Shown here in pieces: positions 18,094 through 26,104 of a stretch of 64,000 nucleotides of DNA. The number at the start of each line of letters is the position of its first letter. Within the stretch, counting starts at the first letter, position 1. Both the position numbers and the translations under genes were made by a program. The stretch covers positions 1 through 64,000 of the forward strand of contig JAKLJY010000026.1 of NCBI GenBank assembly GCA_023150895.1, given 5' to 3'. This DNA comes from Myxococcota bacterium. GTDB taxonomy: Bacteria > Myxococcota_A > Bradymonadia > UBA7976 > UBA1532. A model generated the notes under the pieces. It was not told the DNA's origin, made no database searches, and saw only the letters and a list, made by a program, of their open reading frames with translations.

Positions 18094-18177
18094 GCCCGGG
18101 TGGTGAAACGGTAGACACAGGGGACTTAAAATCCCCAGCCGGTCGCCGGCATGCGGGTTCGAGTCCCGCCCCGGGTA
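18094..18177 (+). tRNA. tRNA-Leu(UAA)
   Basis: The acceptor stem pairs GCCCGGG with CCCGGGT at the 3' end, with one G-U pair. The anticodon stem GGGGA/TCCCC encloses a seven-base loop whose central TAA at 18127-18129 reads leucine UUA. A long class II variable arm (CCGG...CCGG) follows, and the T arm GCGGG/CCCGC holds TTCGAGT. The discriminator base is A at 18177. The 3' CCA is not encoded. Total length is 84 bases, normal for a leucine tRNA. No direct repeat of its 3' end was noticed nearby, so there is no sign that it serves as an integration site. Confidence 0.95.
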
Positions 18178-18255
18178 TACATGGGCACCGCCTCCCGGGA
18201 TCCTACGGGCGGTGCTGGCGATTGGGGCGCTTCCTGCGGGAAGCCGAAAGGACCC

Positions 18256-18277
18256 GGGCGGCGCGCCTCAGCCGCCC
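18256..18277. terminator. GC-rich hairpin between tRNA and OmpA gene
   Basis: GGGCGGC and GCCGCCC form a perfect 7-bp stem around an 8-base loop, placed where both the tRNA and the OmpA operon end. There is no clear T-run on either strand, so this is a candidate bidirectional terminator only. Confidence 0.3.
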
Positions 18278-18322
18278 GTTCTCCCGCTCCGCCGGACGGC
18301 GGCGCCGGGGTCCGCGCCTCGA

Positions 18323-19432
18323 TCAGGGGCGCAGGAAGACGACGTCGACGCGGCGATTCTGCTCGCGCCCCGCCTTGGTGCGGTTGTCCGCGACGGGCTC
18401 GGTGTCCCCCTTGCCGAGGGCGCTCATGCGGCTGACGTCGACGCCCTTGGCGGCGAGGTAGCTCAGCACGGCCTGGGCCCGGTTCTGGCTCGTCGTGAGG
18501 TTCGCGTCCTTGCGGCCCTGGTTGTCCGTGTGGCCCTCGATTGCGAGCTTGAACTCGGAGAACTCCTTGGCGAGGTCGGCGACCCGATCGACCGAGAAGG
18601 TCTGGTCCGCGGCGATCTCGGCCTTGGCGGGCGCGAACGTCCCGCGCAGGGTCAGGACGAACCCGCGCTGAATGATCTTGCCCTTGGCGCCGGGCACCAC
18701 CCCCTTGTCCGTCTTCTCGAGCAGCGCGCGGAGTCGCGCGTCGAGGTCACGCTCGCGCTTCTCGGCGTCGTACTTGGGCTTGACGGCGGCGATGAGGACG
18801 TCGGCGTCGACGTTGGCGGTGTCGGTGAGCTTGTCCGCGTCTTTCAGCTTGCCGGACGCGAAGGCGTCCTGGGCGGCCTTGAGGCTGACCTCGGCCTTGG
18901 CGAGCTCGTTGGGCGCGTGGCGAGCGGCTTCCATCCCGACGGCGTCGCGGACTTTGGCGGCGACGCCACCGAGGCGCTTCGCCTTCTCGTCCCGGACCAT
19001 CTGGCCTTCGAGTGCCTTGATCTTCTGCGCCTGCGCGAGCGCGTCATGCGCAGACTGCTTCCGGCGCGTCGCGTCCTTGAGTTCGTCTTCCGCGATCTTG
19101 ACGCGGTTCTCGGCCGAGAGCGTGGCGTCCGCCGCATCCTGGGCGCGGCTCTTCGCGGCGGCGGTGCGCCACTTGAATGTGGCGATGCGCGTGTAGTGCA
19201 GAGCGAGCTCGGGCTCATCGTCGTCGTGGGCCTCCTCCGCCTTGCGGTAGGCGGCCTTGGCTTCGTGAGCGAGCTCGGGGAAACGCTCTTCGACCGTCTG
19301 CGCATAGAGGTCGATGCGCATCGCTTCGTACTCGTTCATGGCCTGGGTCTTGACCGGCGGACCGCCGCAGGCGGCAAGGCCCAGGGCCAGTGCGGCGGCG
19401 AGAAGGGTCGTCAGGCTGCGCTGGAACTTCAT
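18323..19432 (-). CDS. OmpA-family peptidoglycan-binding lipoprotein with coiled coil
   Basis: The 369-residue protein has a signal peptide ending in a lipobox (GLAAC), a long Ala/Lys/Glu-rich helical region over about residues 30-250, and a C-terminal OmpA-like domain. That domain contains IEGHTDNQG, the RAQAVLSYL helix and GREQNRRVDVVF, the residues that hold diaminopimelate of peptidoglycan. An outer-membrane lipoprotein linking the membrane to the cell wall is likely, similar to Pal but with a long spacer. The ATG at 19432 directly follows the stop of the 141-residue gene upstream, so the two are co-translated. The spacer helix may be multimeric; this is inference. Confidence 0.88.
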   Translation of the reverse strand: MKFQRSLTTLLAAALALGLAACGGPPVKTQAMNEYEAMRIDLYAQTVEERFPELAHEAKAAYRKAEEAHDDDEPELALHYTRIATFKWRTAAAKSRAQDAADATLSAENRVKIAEDELKDATRRKQSAHDALAQAQKIKALEGQMVRDEKAKRLGGVAAKVRDAVGMEAARHAPNELAKAEVSLKAAQDAFASGKLKDADKLTDTANVDADVLIAAVKPKYDAEKRERDLDARLRALLEKTDKGVVPGAKGKIIQRGFVLTLRGTFAPAKAEIAADQTFSVDRVADLAKEFSEFKLAIEGHTDNQGRKDANLTTSQNRAQAVLSYLAAKGVDVSRMSALGKGDTEPVADNRTKAGREQNRRVDVVFLRP

Positions 19433-19433
19433 C

Positions 19434-19859
19434 TCAGTGGGCTCCCCCGGCCTCGATGGCCGCGCGCTCTTTTTCGAGCGCCTTGATCTCCGTGTTGAGC
19501 TTGCCGAGTTCGGCCTCTTTGGCGAGCGCGCGGGCCTCCGCCGCCGTGGCGACGGTCTCCGCCTCGACGCGACCGAGCTCGGCGTCGATGAGGTCGGCGG
19601 CCGTTCGCACCCGCGCGAGCGCGAGGTCGAGATCCTCCGGTTCATCCTGGGCGAGGTAGTTCTGCGCCTCGGCGAGGAAGGCCTTCAGGAGCCCGATTTC
19701 GGCCGTGACGGCCTTGGTCGTGTCCCGAGCGGTGAATTCCTCGGCTTTGACGGTGAACTGGTTGATGGTCTCCTGCTTGCTGGCGCCGAAGGCGGGCAGC
19801 GAGATGCAGAGGACGACGGCGGCGAGCGCGCCGCGGCTCATGCGCGAAAGTGCGGGCAT
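19434..19859 (-). CDS. small exported coiled-coil protein, partner of OmpA-like lipoprotein
   Basis: The 141-residue protein has a cleavable signal peptide (AVVLCISLPAFGAS) and a mature part that is almost entirely helical, rich in Ala, Glu, Lys and Leu, with heptad-like spacing. The family was not recognised. It is the first gene of a two-gene unit, and the next start codon follows its stop by one base. A TAGAGT box at 19917-19912 about 50 bases upstream could be its -10. Periplasmic action together with the OmpA-like lipoprotein's helical spacer is plausible but unproven. Confidence 0.75.
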   Translation of the reverse strand: MPALSRMSRGALAAVVLCISLPAFGASKQETINQFTVKAEEFTARDTTKAVTAEIGLLKAFLAEAQNYLAQDEPEDLDLALARVRTAADLIDAELGRVEAETVATAAEARALAKEAELGKLNTEIKALEKERAAIEAGGAH

Positions 19860-19964
19860 GGGGCCTCCATGGGGTCGGTGATCCGGCGAACCGGGGGGTG
19901 AATGGCGCGGGACTCTAACACCGCCGCGCGCAGACGGGCACAGGGATCTTGTGCTCGCCGCGGG

Positions 19965-21995
19965 TCAGGTCCGACGCGGTGAGGCGGCTCGTCGGCGCTC
20001 GTGGTGTCGACGGATGGCCGGCGCGAGGATCTCGCCGATGAGCTCCGGGTAGCTCAGCCCGGCGGCCTTGGCGATAATGCACAGGTCCGACCAGTCCGGG
20101 GTGAGTCCGGGCAGCGGGTTGCACTCGATGAAGTTGACCTTGCCGCGGGCATCGCACCGGACGTCGATCCGGGCGACGTCACGGCAGCCGAGCGCAATGA
20201 AGGCTCCGCGGGCGACGTCTTCGATGTCCCGCAACAGGCGGGCATCGACGTTGGCCGGGCAGTCGTAGCGGACGTCGTCGGTGAACGCGAGCTTGTGCTC
20301 GAAGCTGTAGACGGGGTGTTCGGTGGGGCGCGTGAAGACGATCTCCATCGGGGGCAGGACCCGCGGGCGCTTCTCGCCGAGGAGCCCGACGGTGAACTCG
20401 CGCCCCGGCAGGAAGACCTCGACGAGTGCTGGTTGGCGGTACCGCGTGATGAGTTCCCGGGCGAACGCGCGCAGTTCGGCCTCGTCGCGCGCGACGCTCG
20501 ACCCCTGCACTCCCTTCGAGCTCCCCTCGGCGACGGGTTTGCAGATCGCGGGGAACGTGAAGCCCGGCGGGAGCTTCTCGTTGCCCGTGTGCATCACGAA
20601 GAAGGCCGGCGTCGCGACGCCGTGCTGCGCGACGACGCGCTTGGCGAGCGCTTTGTCGAGGGTCAGCGCCATCGTCGCCGAGTCGGAGCCGGTGTAGGGA
20701 ATGGACAGCAGCTCGAGAATCGCCGGTACGGCGGACTCGCGGTTCCGGCCGTGCAGACCTTCGGCCATGTTGAAGACGACGTCGAGGCCCGCCGACCCGA
20801 TGACGGCCGGAAGCTCGGCGGTGGCTTCGAGCTCCACCACGGTGTGGCCGAACGAGGCGATCGCGGTCTTGATGGCGTCGATCGTCGCCGGCGAGTCGTA
20901 TTCGGCCTGCGAGTCGTCGTCGCCCGCGCTCTTGGCCGCCTTGCGTTTGACGTTGAACGTGAACCCGACGCGCAGCGCCGCGCGCCGCGTCGCGCCCGCC
21001 TTGGCGGACAAACCGAAACGTGCGGCCGCCGAGCGCACGATGTGGTCGACGAGGGCGGTATAGTCCGGCAGACCGGCGGCGAGCGCGCCTTGGTGCATCG
21101 AACCGCCCTCGTGCAGGCTCGGCAGCGCCGTCACGGACACGATGCACGGTCGCCCCTCCGGCGTGAGCCGGAGGTCGAGGCGAGCGAAGTCCCGCAGTTC
21201 GAGCACCGCCACCGCGCGCCGGGCGAGGCGGCCGACCTCCGCGAGGACGGCGGGCGGCAGGTCTGCCGGGAAACGCAGCGAGACGTTCTGCGGCTCGCGG
21301 TGTTTCAGGTCGTACTCGTAGAGCGGGTGCGAGTGCGTGTCGAGCCAGGGGGCCGCGTAACACACCTCGCCGACGCCCGCGACGTCCGCGCCCGCCCCGA
21401 CGCGGGCGAGCCACGGGACGACCAGGTCGCGACCCGCGATGAACTCCTCGATGATGAGGCCCGCGGGGTACAGGGGCAGCAGCTCGGCGATGCGTGCCCG
21501 AAGCGCGGCCATGTCGTGCACCACCGAGGCGGAGGTGATGCCCTTCGAGCTGCCTTCGAAGTTGGGCTTGACGAGGAGCGGCGGGCGTAAATCCGGCGGC
21601 GTGAACCCTTCGAGCGTCGTCACGTAGGCGAAACGCGGCGTCGGCAGACCGGCCTGGGCGAGCAGCAGTTTGCTCAGGCGCTTGTCCCGCGAGATCGCCG
21701 TCGCCTGGGCATCCGATCCGGTGAACGGCAGCTCGAGCTGCTCGAAGAGGTCCGGATAGAACGCCTCGCGCCCGCGGCCGAAGCGGCCGGAGGCCGTGTT
21801 GAACACGAGATCGGGCGCAGCGGCTTCGAGGCGCGCGACGAGGCGTGCGGCCGGGCCGGAGACCTCGAGCGGTTCGACCTCGTGTCCGAGGCGGGTGAGC
21901 GCGGCGGTCAGCGCCGCGACGGTCTCCGGGGCATCGAAGTCCGCCTCTTCTTCGCGGTGCAGGACCCTGAGATTGTGGGTGAAGACGATGCGCAT
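19965..21995 (-). CDS. tandem D-Ala-D-Ala ligase-like ATP-grasp protein, first half degenerate
   Basis: The 676-residue protein holds two complete ATP-grasp copies, roughly residues 1-330 and 340-665. The second keeps the D-Ala-D-Ala ligase features: VVFNMAEGLHGRNRE, YTGSDSATMALTLDK, KPVAEGSSKGV and FIECNPLPGLTP, which supplies the metal-binding Glu and Asn. In the first, the equivalent block reads IVSVTALPSLHEG, so the Glu and Asn are lost although KPNFEGSSKGITS remains. The second half could ligate a carboxylate to an amino acid, while the first may bind a substrate or be structural. The ATG at 21995 is the first plausible start. It is the last gene of the pgsBCW/transporter run, 62 bases after the transporter. 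The product could be a dipeptide or modified amino acid used by the polymer system. Confidence 0.85.
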   Translation of the reverse strand: MRIVFTHNLRVLHREEEADFDAPETVAALTAALTRLGHEVEPLEVSGPAARLVARLEAAAPDLVFNTASGRFGRGREAFYPDLFEQLELPFTGSDAQATAISRDKRLSKLLLAQAGLPTPRFAYVTTLEGFTPPDLRPPLLVKPNFEGSSKGITSASVVHDMAALRARIAELLPLYPAGLIIEEFIAGRDLVVPWLARVGAGADVAGVGEVCYAAPWLDTHSHPLYEYDLKHREPQNVSLRFPADLPPAVLAEVGRLARRAVAVLELRDFARLDLRLTPEGRPCIVSVTALPSLHEGGSMHQGALAAGLPDYTALVDHIVRSAAARFGLSAKAGATRRAALRVGFTFNVKRKAAKSAGDDDSQAEYDSPATIDAIKTAIASFGHTVVELEATAELPAVIGSAGLDVVFNMAEGLHGRNRESAVPAILELLSIPYTGSDSATMALTLDKALAKRVVAQHGVATPAFFVMHTGNEKLPPGFTFPAICKPVAEGSSKGVQGSSVARDEAELRAFARELITRYRQPALVEVFLPGREFTVGLLGEKRPRVLPPMEIVFTRPTEHPVYSFEHKLAFTDDVRYDCPANVDARLLRDIEDVARGAFIALGCRDVARIDVRCDARGKVNFIECNPLPGLTPDWSDLCIIAKAAGLSYPELIGEILAPAIRRHHERRRAASPRRT

Positions 21996-22057
21996 TTTCT
22001 TGTCCGGGTCCGGCGACGTGTGTGCAGACGACACGGAAGCGGTCGAGCACGCCGCGG

Positions 22058-23308
22058 TCAATTCAGAAACGAAAACGTCGCGAGCCCGGCCGCCGTGACG
22101 AGCAGCGTCGAAGGGACGCCGAAGCGGAGGTGCGCCAGGAAGGGCAGGCCGTGGTGCTCCCTTGCCCCCTCCGCGACGATGAGGTTGGCGACGCTGCCCA
22201 CCAGCGTGAGATTGCCGGCGACCGTCGTCACATACGCGAGCGCGACCCAGGTGGCGTCGCCGCCGCCGAGCGCCTCGAGATGCGGACCGACCAGGAGCAC
22301 CAGCGGGACGTTGCTGACGATGTTCGAGCCCGCCATCATGCCCCCGCCGAAGACCGCCAGCCCCGCCGGGGACGTCACGGACATGTACGGGGCCAGCCCG
22401 ACCCACGCCGACGCGACGAGCCCCGTCTCCTCCAGCGCCCGGACGACGACGAAGAGGCCCGAGAAGAAGAGGAGGAGGGACCAGTCGAGGCGGGCGAGCC
22501 GCGGCCGCGCGTCGTGACCGTCGCCCACCAGCATCACGCAGGCCCCCCCGAGCGCGGCGACCCCGAGGTGAACGCCCGCGAAGAAGGCCAGCACGGTGCC
22601 GCCGAGACCGAGGAGCACGGAGAGCGGGACCGGTGGCGCTTCACGCCGTGGGGGCGCCGGCGGAAGGACCGCGGGGAGCCCCCGGCGGTAATAGAGGGCG
22701 AGCAGCGCATGGTTGACGGCGAACCCCACCAGCGTCACGGGGGCCGCCCGTGCGGCAAACTCGCTGAACGGCAGGCCGCTCATGCGCCCGATGAGCATGT
22801 TCTGGGGATTGCCGACCAGGGTCGCGGCGCTCCCGATGTTCGCCGTCGTGGTCAACGCCACCAGGAACGGTGTCAGCGGCAGGCCGGCCCGCACGCAGAG
22901 GGTCACGACGACCGGCGTCAGGAAGAGGCAGACCGTGTCGTTGACGAGGAATGCCGCGAGGCTGGCCGACAGCACGGAGATCGCGGTCATGAGCCCGAAC
23001 GGGGTCCGCACGCGCCGAAGAAGCGCGTCGGCGATGCGCCCGAAGACCCCCGCACTGGCCAGGAAGTCCGTCTGGATCAGCATTCCGAGCAGCAGAGTAA
23101 TCGTCGACAGGTCGATGGCCGCCAGGGCCGCCTCCGGCGACAACGCCCCGATCGCGACCATCAGCACGGCCCCGAGCAGAGCACCGGCGGCGCCGCCGAT
23201 GGGGAGCCAGGGGACACGCCGCGCCGCCATCAGCCACCAGGTCAGCCCGAAGACGGCGAGCGTCAGACCCGTCTGCACGGCCTCAGACCATCCGTTCGGG
23301 AGCGGCAT
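22058..23308 (-). CDS. SLC13/ArsB-type anion transporter
   Basis: The 416-residue protein is a polytopic inner-membrane protein with about eleven hydrophobic segments. FLVNDTVCLFLTPVVV and NIGSAATLVGNPQNMLIG form the first hairpin repeat, while GGGMMAGSNIVSNVPLVLL and LTLVGSVANLIVAE form its inverted counterpart. These are hallmarks of the ion transporter superfamily (SLC13, CitM, ArsB), which moves dicarboxylates, citrate, sulfate or arsenite. The substrate cannot be read from sequence. Its start overlaps the 3' end of pgsW by 26 bases, so it is translationally coupled to the polymer genes and may move a carboxylate precursor or counter-ion. Confidence 0.88.
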   Translation of the reverse strand: MPLPNGWSEAVQTGLTLAVFGLTWWLMAARRVPWLPIGGAAGALLGAVLMVAIGALSPEAALAAIDLSTITLLLGMLIQTDFLASAGVFGRIADALLRRVRTPFGLMTAISVLSASLAAFLVNDTVCLFLTPVVVTLCVRAGLPLTPFLVALTTTANIGSAATLVGNPQNMLIGRMSGLPFSEFAARAAPVTLVGFAVNHALLALYYRRGLPAVLPPAPPRREAPPVPLSVLLGLGGTVLAFFAGVHLGVAALGGACVMLVGDGHDARPRLARLDWSLLLFFSGLFVVVRALEETGLVASAWVGLAPYMSVTSPAGLAVFGGGMMAGSNIVSNVPLVLLVGPHLEALGGGDATWVALAYVTTVAGNLTLVGSVANLIVAEGAREHHGLPFLAHLRFGVPSTLLVTAAGLATFSFLN

Positions 23309-24425
23309 CGCCCTTGCGACCGAGCCCGCGCAGAATGCGCAGGCCGAAGTCCCGTCGGATGAACCCGTAGAGCAGGCCGAAGATGGTCAGGACCCCGGCC
23401 GCCGCAAGCCAGCGGTTCGGGGCCTTCTTGGCGAAGACCTCCCCTTCTCCGGCTCGCGGCAACTCGGTGGGCTGCAGCGGGAGTCCGAATCGCGCGGCCA
23501 GCGCGCCGATCTTGACGAGGTGAATGACCGGGACCCCGGTCTGGCTGAAACGGCTCATCACGGAGTCCATGCCGCGCAGCCCCGGGGGGGGGGCTCGATT
23601 GAGGCCCGGCTGAAACATCTGCTTGCCGAGGCGCGTGCCGACCGAGGTCGTGCCGCCCCCGACGTTCACGTACGCCTTGATGACCCGACCGTCGGCCGCA
23701 GCCTCGTAGGCCGCCATCCGGCTCTCGACGCTTTGCGCATAGTCCTTGGGTTTGAGGGCGGGGACGCCGTTGCGTTCGATGACCAGATCGAGGTGTTGGC
23801 GCCCCTCCCGGCCGATGCCGAGCGCCCTGTCCTCGATGCCGCCGCGGGACGCGGCGATGGACCGGATACGGAAGACCTGGCGCTCGAGCAGGAGCCGCTC
23901 CATGTCCAGCCACATGAAGCGCGGATCGTTGGCACCCCACTGCGAAGCCGAAACGCTGCTGACCGGCAGCGCGCGGGCACCGATGGTCTCGATGGCCGCA
24001 TACACGGCCACGTTCAGGGCCGGGAACGAGCCGGAGAGGCCCACCGCGACGGGATCGCCCGCCTCGACGCCGGCACGTTTCAGGTAGTGGACAATCACGG
24101 CGGCGAAATTCGGGTTGATGGAGGTCTGTTTCGCCGCGAGATGACCGGTATTCGTCGTCACGTCGGACATCGCCAACCCGATGAGGCCGGACCCGGTGGG
24201 ATCCGTCGTCGGGTCGACCTCCAAGCCGAGGCGTTCCCGCTCGGCGCGGAGCTGGTCGAAGGCGCGACGCGCAAGCTGCGCCGCGGCGAGCTTCTCCGCA
24301 TGCCACGGCTGCTCTTCGACGACGACCAATCGCTCGACCGCGACGAGCAGGATGGCCGAGAGAGCCGCAATCAGACCGAGCTCGATCCGCGAGACCTTCT
24401 GCGGTCGCCAGTAGATGCGTTTCAC
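23283..24425 (-). CDS. pgsW: poly-gamma-glutamate system protein PgsW-like
   Basis: The 380-residue protein starts with a membrane anchor (IELGLIAALSAILLVAV), has a large extracytoplasmic part and ends with a second hydrophobic segment (WLAAAGVLTIFGLLYGFI). It matches the poly-gamma-glutamate system protein that accompanies PgsB and PgsC in many bacteria lacking a Bacillus-like operon. Blocks that stand out are DPTGSGLIGLAMSDVTTN, VAVGLSGSFPALN and YVNVGGGTTSVG. Its biochemical role is unknown. The GTG at 24425 overlaps the stop of pgsC (GTGA), which decides the start. Confidence 0.8.
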   Translation of the reverse strand: MKRIYWRPQKVSRIELGLIAALSAILLVAVERLVVVEEQPWHAEKLAAAQLARRAFDQLRAERERLGLEVDPTTDPTGSGLIGLAMSDVTTNTGHLAAKQTSINPNFAAVIVHYLKRAGVEAGDPVAVGLSGSFPALNVAVYAAIETIGARALPVSSVSASQWGANDPRFMWLDMERLLLERQVFRIRSIAASRGGIEDRALGIGREGRQHLDLVIERNGVPALKPKDYAQSVESRMAAYEAAADGRVIKAYVNVGGGTTSVGTRLGKQMFQPGLNRAPPPGLRGMDSVMSRFSQTGVPVIHLVKIGALAARFGLPLQPTELPRAGEGEVFAKKAPNRWLAAAGVLTIFGLLYGFIRRDFGLRILRGLGRKGDAAPERMV

Positions 24426-24877
24426 GAACCCACCTCGGCGCCCGTCACCGCGATGAGGACGAGCCGCACCACGACCGAGGCGGTCAGCAATGACGCCAGG
24501 GTCTCGACGACCCCCTGCCGGGCCAGCCAGATCGCGATGAGCCCCGGGATGATGTATCCGATGACGGCCGCCGGATCGCCGTCGAAGACGACGTGGCCGT
24601 CGACCACCCAGCGCAGCCCCATGCCGATCAGGTAGCCGAGGAGGATCATCACGACCGTCCTTCGCCGGCCGTAAACGATGAGAAAGGACTCGAGTGCGGC
24701 GCCCACGGCGTACGTGAGCAGACCCGCTCCGATCGTGAGGCCGACGTCCAGCGGACGGGACATGCAAAGCGCCAGGTAGCCCGGCACGACCATGCCGCCG
24801 GCGGCGAGGCCGAAGAGTTCGGTGAAGACGAGGCTGACGACGAGGCCGATCCCGACGGACAGGGGCAGCAACTCCAT
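24422..24877 (-). CDS. pgsC: poly-gamma-glutamate biosynthesis membrane protein PgsC/CapC
   Basis: The 151-residue protein has the length of Bacillus PgsC (about 149) and its pattern of four or five hydrophobic helices. It begins MELLPLSVGIGLVVSLVFTE and contains AAGGMVVPGYLAL, the conserved first loop of the family. PgsC forms the membrane-bound synthetase with PgsB and elongates poly-gamma-glutamate. It starts 3 bases after the pgsB stop and overlaps pgsW, so all three should be made together. No pgsA or pgsE homologue is visible in the window. Confidence 0.9.
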   Translation of the reverse strand: MELLPLSVGIGLVVSLVFTELFGLAAGGMVVPGYLALCMSRPLDVGLTIGAGLLTYAVGAALESFLIVYGRRRTVVMILLGYLIGMGLRWVVDGHVVFDGDPAAVIGYIIPGLIAIWLARQGVVETLASLLTASVVVRLVLIAVTGAEVGS

Positions 24878-24880
24878 GAC

Positions 24881-26104
24881 TCAGGCGACTCCGTGCGAGG
24901 CCGCGGGAGGCTCGGCGGGGGGCAGGATCTCCCGATTGCGGAAGTAGCGGACGAGACCGAGACCGGGGCCGCCGATGTTTCCGAGCCCCATGACGAGCGT
25001 CTCTCGGCCGCAGCGCGAGACGATGGCCTCGAAGATCTCGGCGACCGGGAGATCCTCCGCGAAGACGAAGGCGCCCGGATCGAGCCCGCGCTCGGCGGCC
25101 GCGCGGGCGAAGAGGTACGTTCCCGTTCCGATGAGCACGACGGCGTCCGCGGGGGGCCAGGACGGGTAGGCAGCCCCGAGCTGCGCCGAGCGGTCCGGCC
25201 GATCGGCGCGGCAGTTGAAGACGGCGACGCGCCGTTCGGCGTTGGGATGGCGTGCGAGGGCCATGCGCCAGATCTGCTCCGTCGACTCGGGATCATTCGC
25301 CGCGAAGCCGTTGACGAAGTGAATGCGGCGTCCGAAGAAGTCGACCGCGTGGAAAGTGAGCGCGCCGGCATCGGGCCGCACGGTCACCATGCCCCGCAGG
25401 GCCGTCGCGCGGTCGACGCCCAGATCGCCGGCGACCGCGAGGGCGAGCGCGACGTTGTCCGGGTGCTCGGTATAGGAGAACGACGCGAGGTCCTCGGGCG
25501 TCACGGCCGCGCATGCCGCCTCGTCGACGGCCACGAGACGCGCGCCGCGGTCGAGCGCGGCTTCGCGCAGAATGTCGAGCCGGCGGCGTTCGGCGGTGAA
25601 CAGCGTCTGCCCCGCCGGAATCATGCCCGAGAGCGCCCAGGCGACGTCGTCTTCGCCCGGCCCCATCTGATCGAGGTGGTCGGGCCGGGCATTGGTGATG
25701 ACCCCGTGGGTCGCGCGAACGAAGCGGGCCTCGCTGAGCCACTGAAGCTCGGGTTGCACTGCCATGCACTCCATGACGAGCACCTCGGCCCCTTGCGCAG
25801 CGGCGGCACGCACGATGCGAATCTGCTCGATGACATTGGGGCGCGAGGGCCGAAAGACCGGGACCTCGCTGCCGTCGGGCAGGATGAACCGGGGGAGCGT
25901 GCCCGTCGTCTTCGCGCAGGTCGTCCGACCCGCGGCCCGGAGCGCCGCCGCAATCAGACGGGTGACGCTCGACTTGCCCCGCGTTCCGTTCACATGAATG
26001 CGGACCGGGATGCGTCTCAGGGCCCGTTCATGGCTCAGCCGCTCGGCGACGCCCGCCGCGCAGACGCCGACGGCGAGGCCGGCGAGGAACTCCGCGCCGG
26101 TCAA
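24881..26104 (-). CDS. pgsB: poly-gamma-glutamate synthase ligase PgsB/CapB
   Basis: The 407-residue protein is a Mur-ligase-like amide ligase. Residues about 1-25 form a membrane-proximal hydrophobic helix. IHVNGTRGKSSVTRLI is the P-loop, followed by CAKTTGTLPRFILPDG and RPNVIEQIRIV, then VMECMAVQPELQ with its catalytic Glu region. PgsB activates glutamate with ATP and extends the polymer together with PgsC. The likely start is a TTG at 26104 overlapping the dehydrogenase stop (TTGA); no ATG or GTG sits closer to the family's N-terminus. Polymer identity (gamma-D/L-glutamate or another acidic amino acid) cannot be read from sequence. Confidence 0.92.
   Translation of the reverse strand: MTGAEFLAGLAVGVCAAGVAERLSHERALRRIPVRIHVNGTRGKSSVTRLIAAALRAAGRTTCAKTTGTLPRFILPDGSEVPVFRPSRPNVIEQIRIVRAAAAQGAEVLVMECMAVQPELQWLSEARFVRATHGVITNARPDHLDQMGPGEDDVAWALSGMIPAGQTLFTAERRRLDILREAALDRGARLVAVDEAACAAVTPEDLASFSYTEHPDNVALALAVAGDLGVDRATALRGMVTVRPDAGALTFHAVDFFGRRIHFVNGFAANDPESTEQIWRMALARHPNAERRVAVFNCRADRPDRSAQLGAAYPSWPPADAVVLIGTGTYLFARAAAERGLDPGAFVFAEDLPVAEIFEAIVSRCGRETLVMGLGNIGGPGLGLVRYFRNREILPPAEPPAASHGVA

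Noticed and set aside
18094-18322. tRNA-Leu as a possible integration site for a mobile element
   Set aside because: No repeat of the tRNA 3' end, integrase gene or composition change was noticed on either side.
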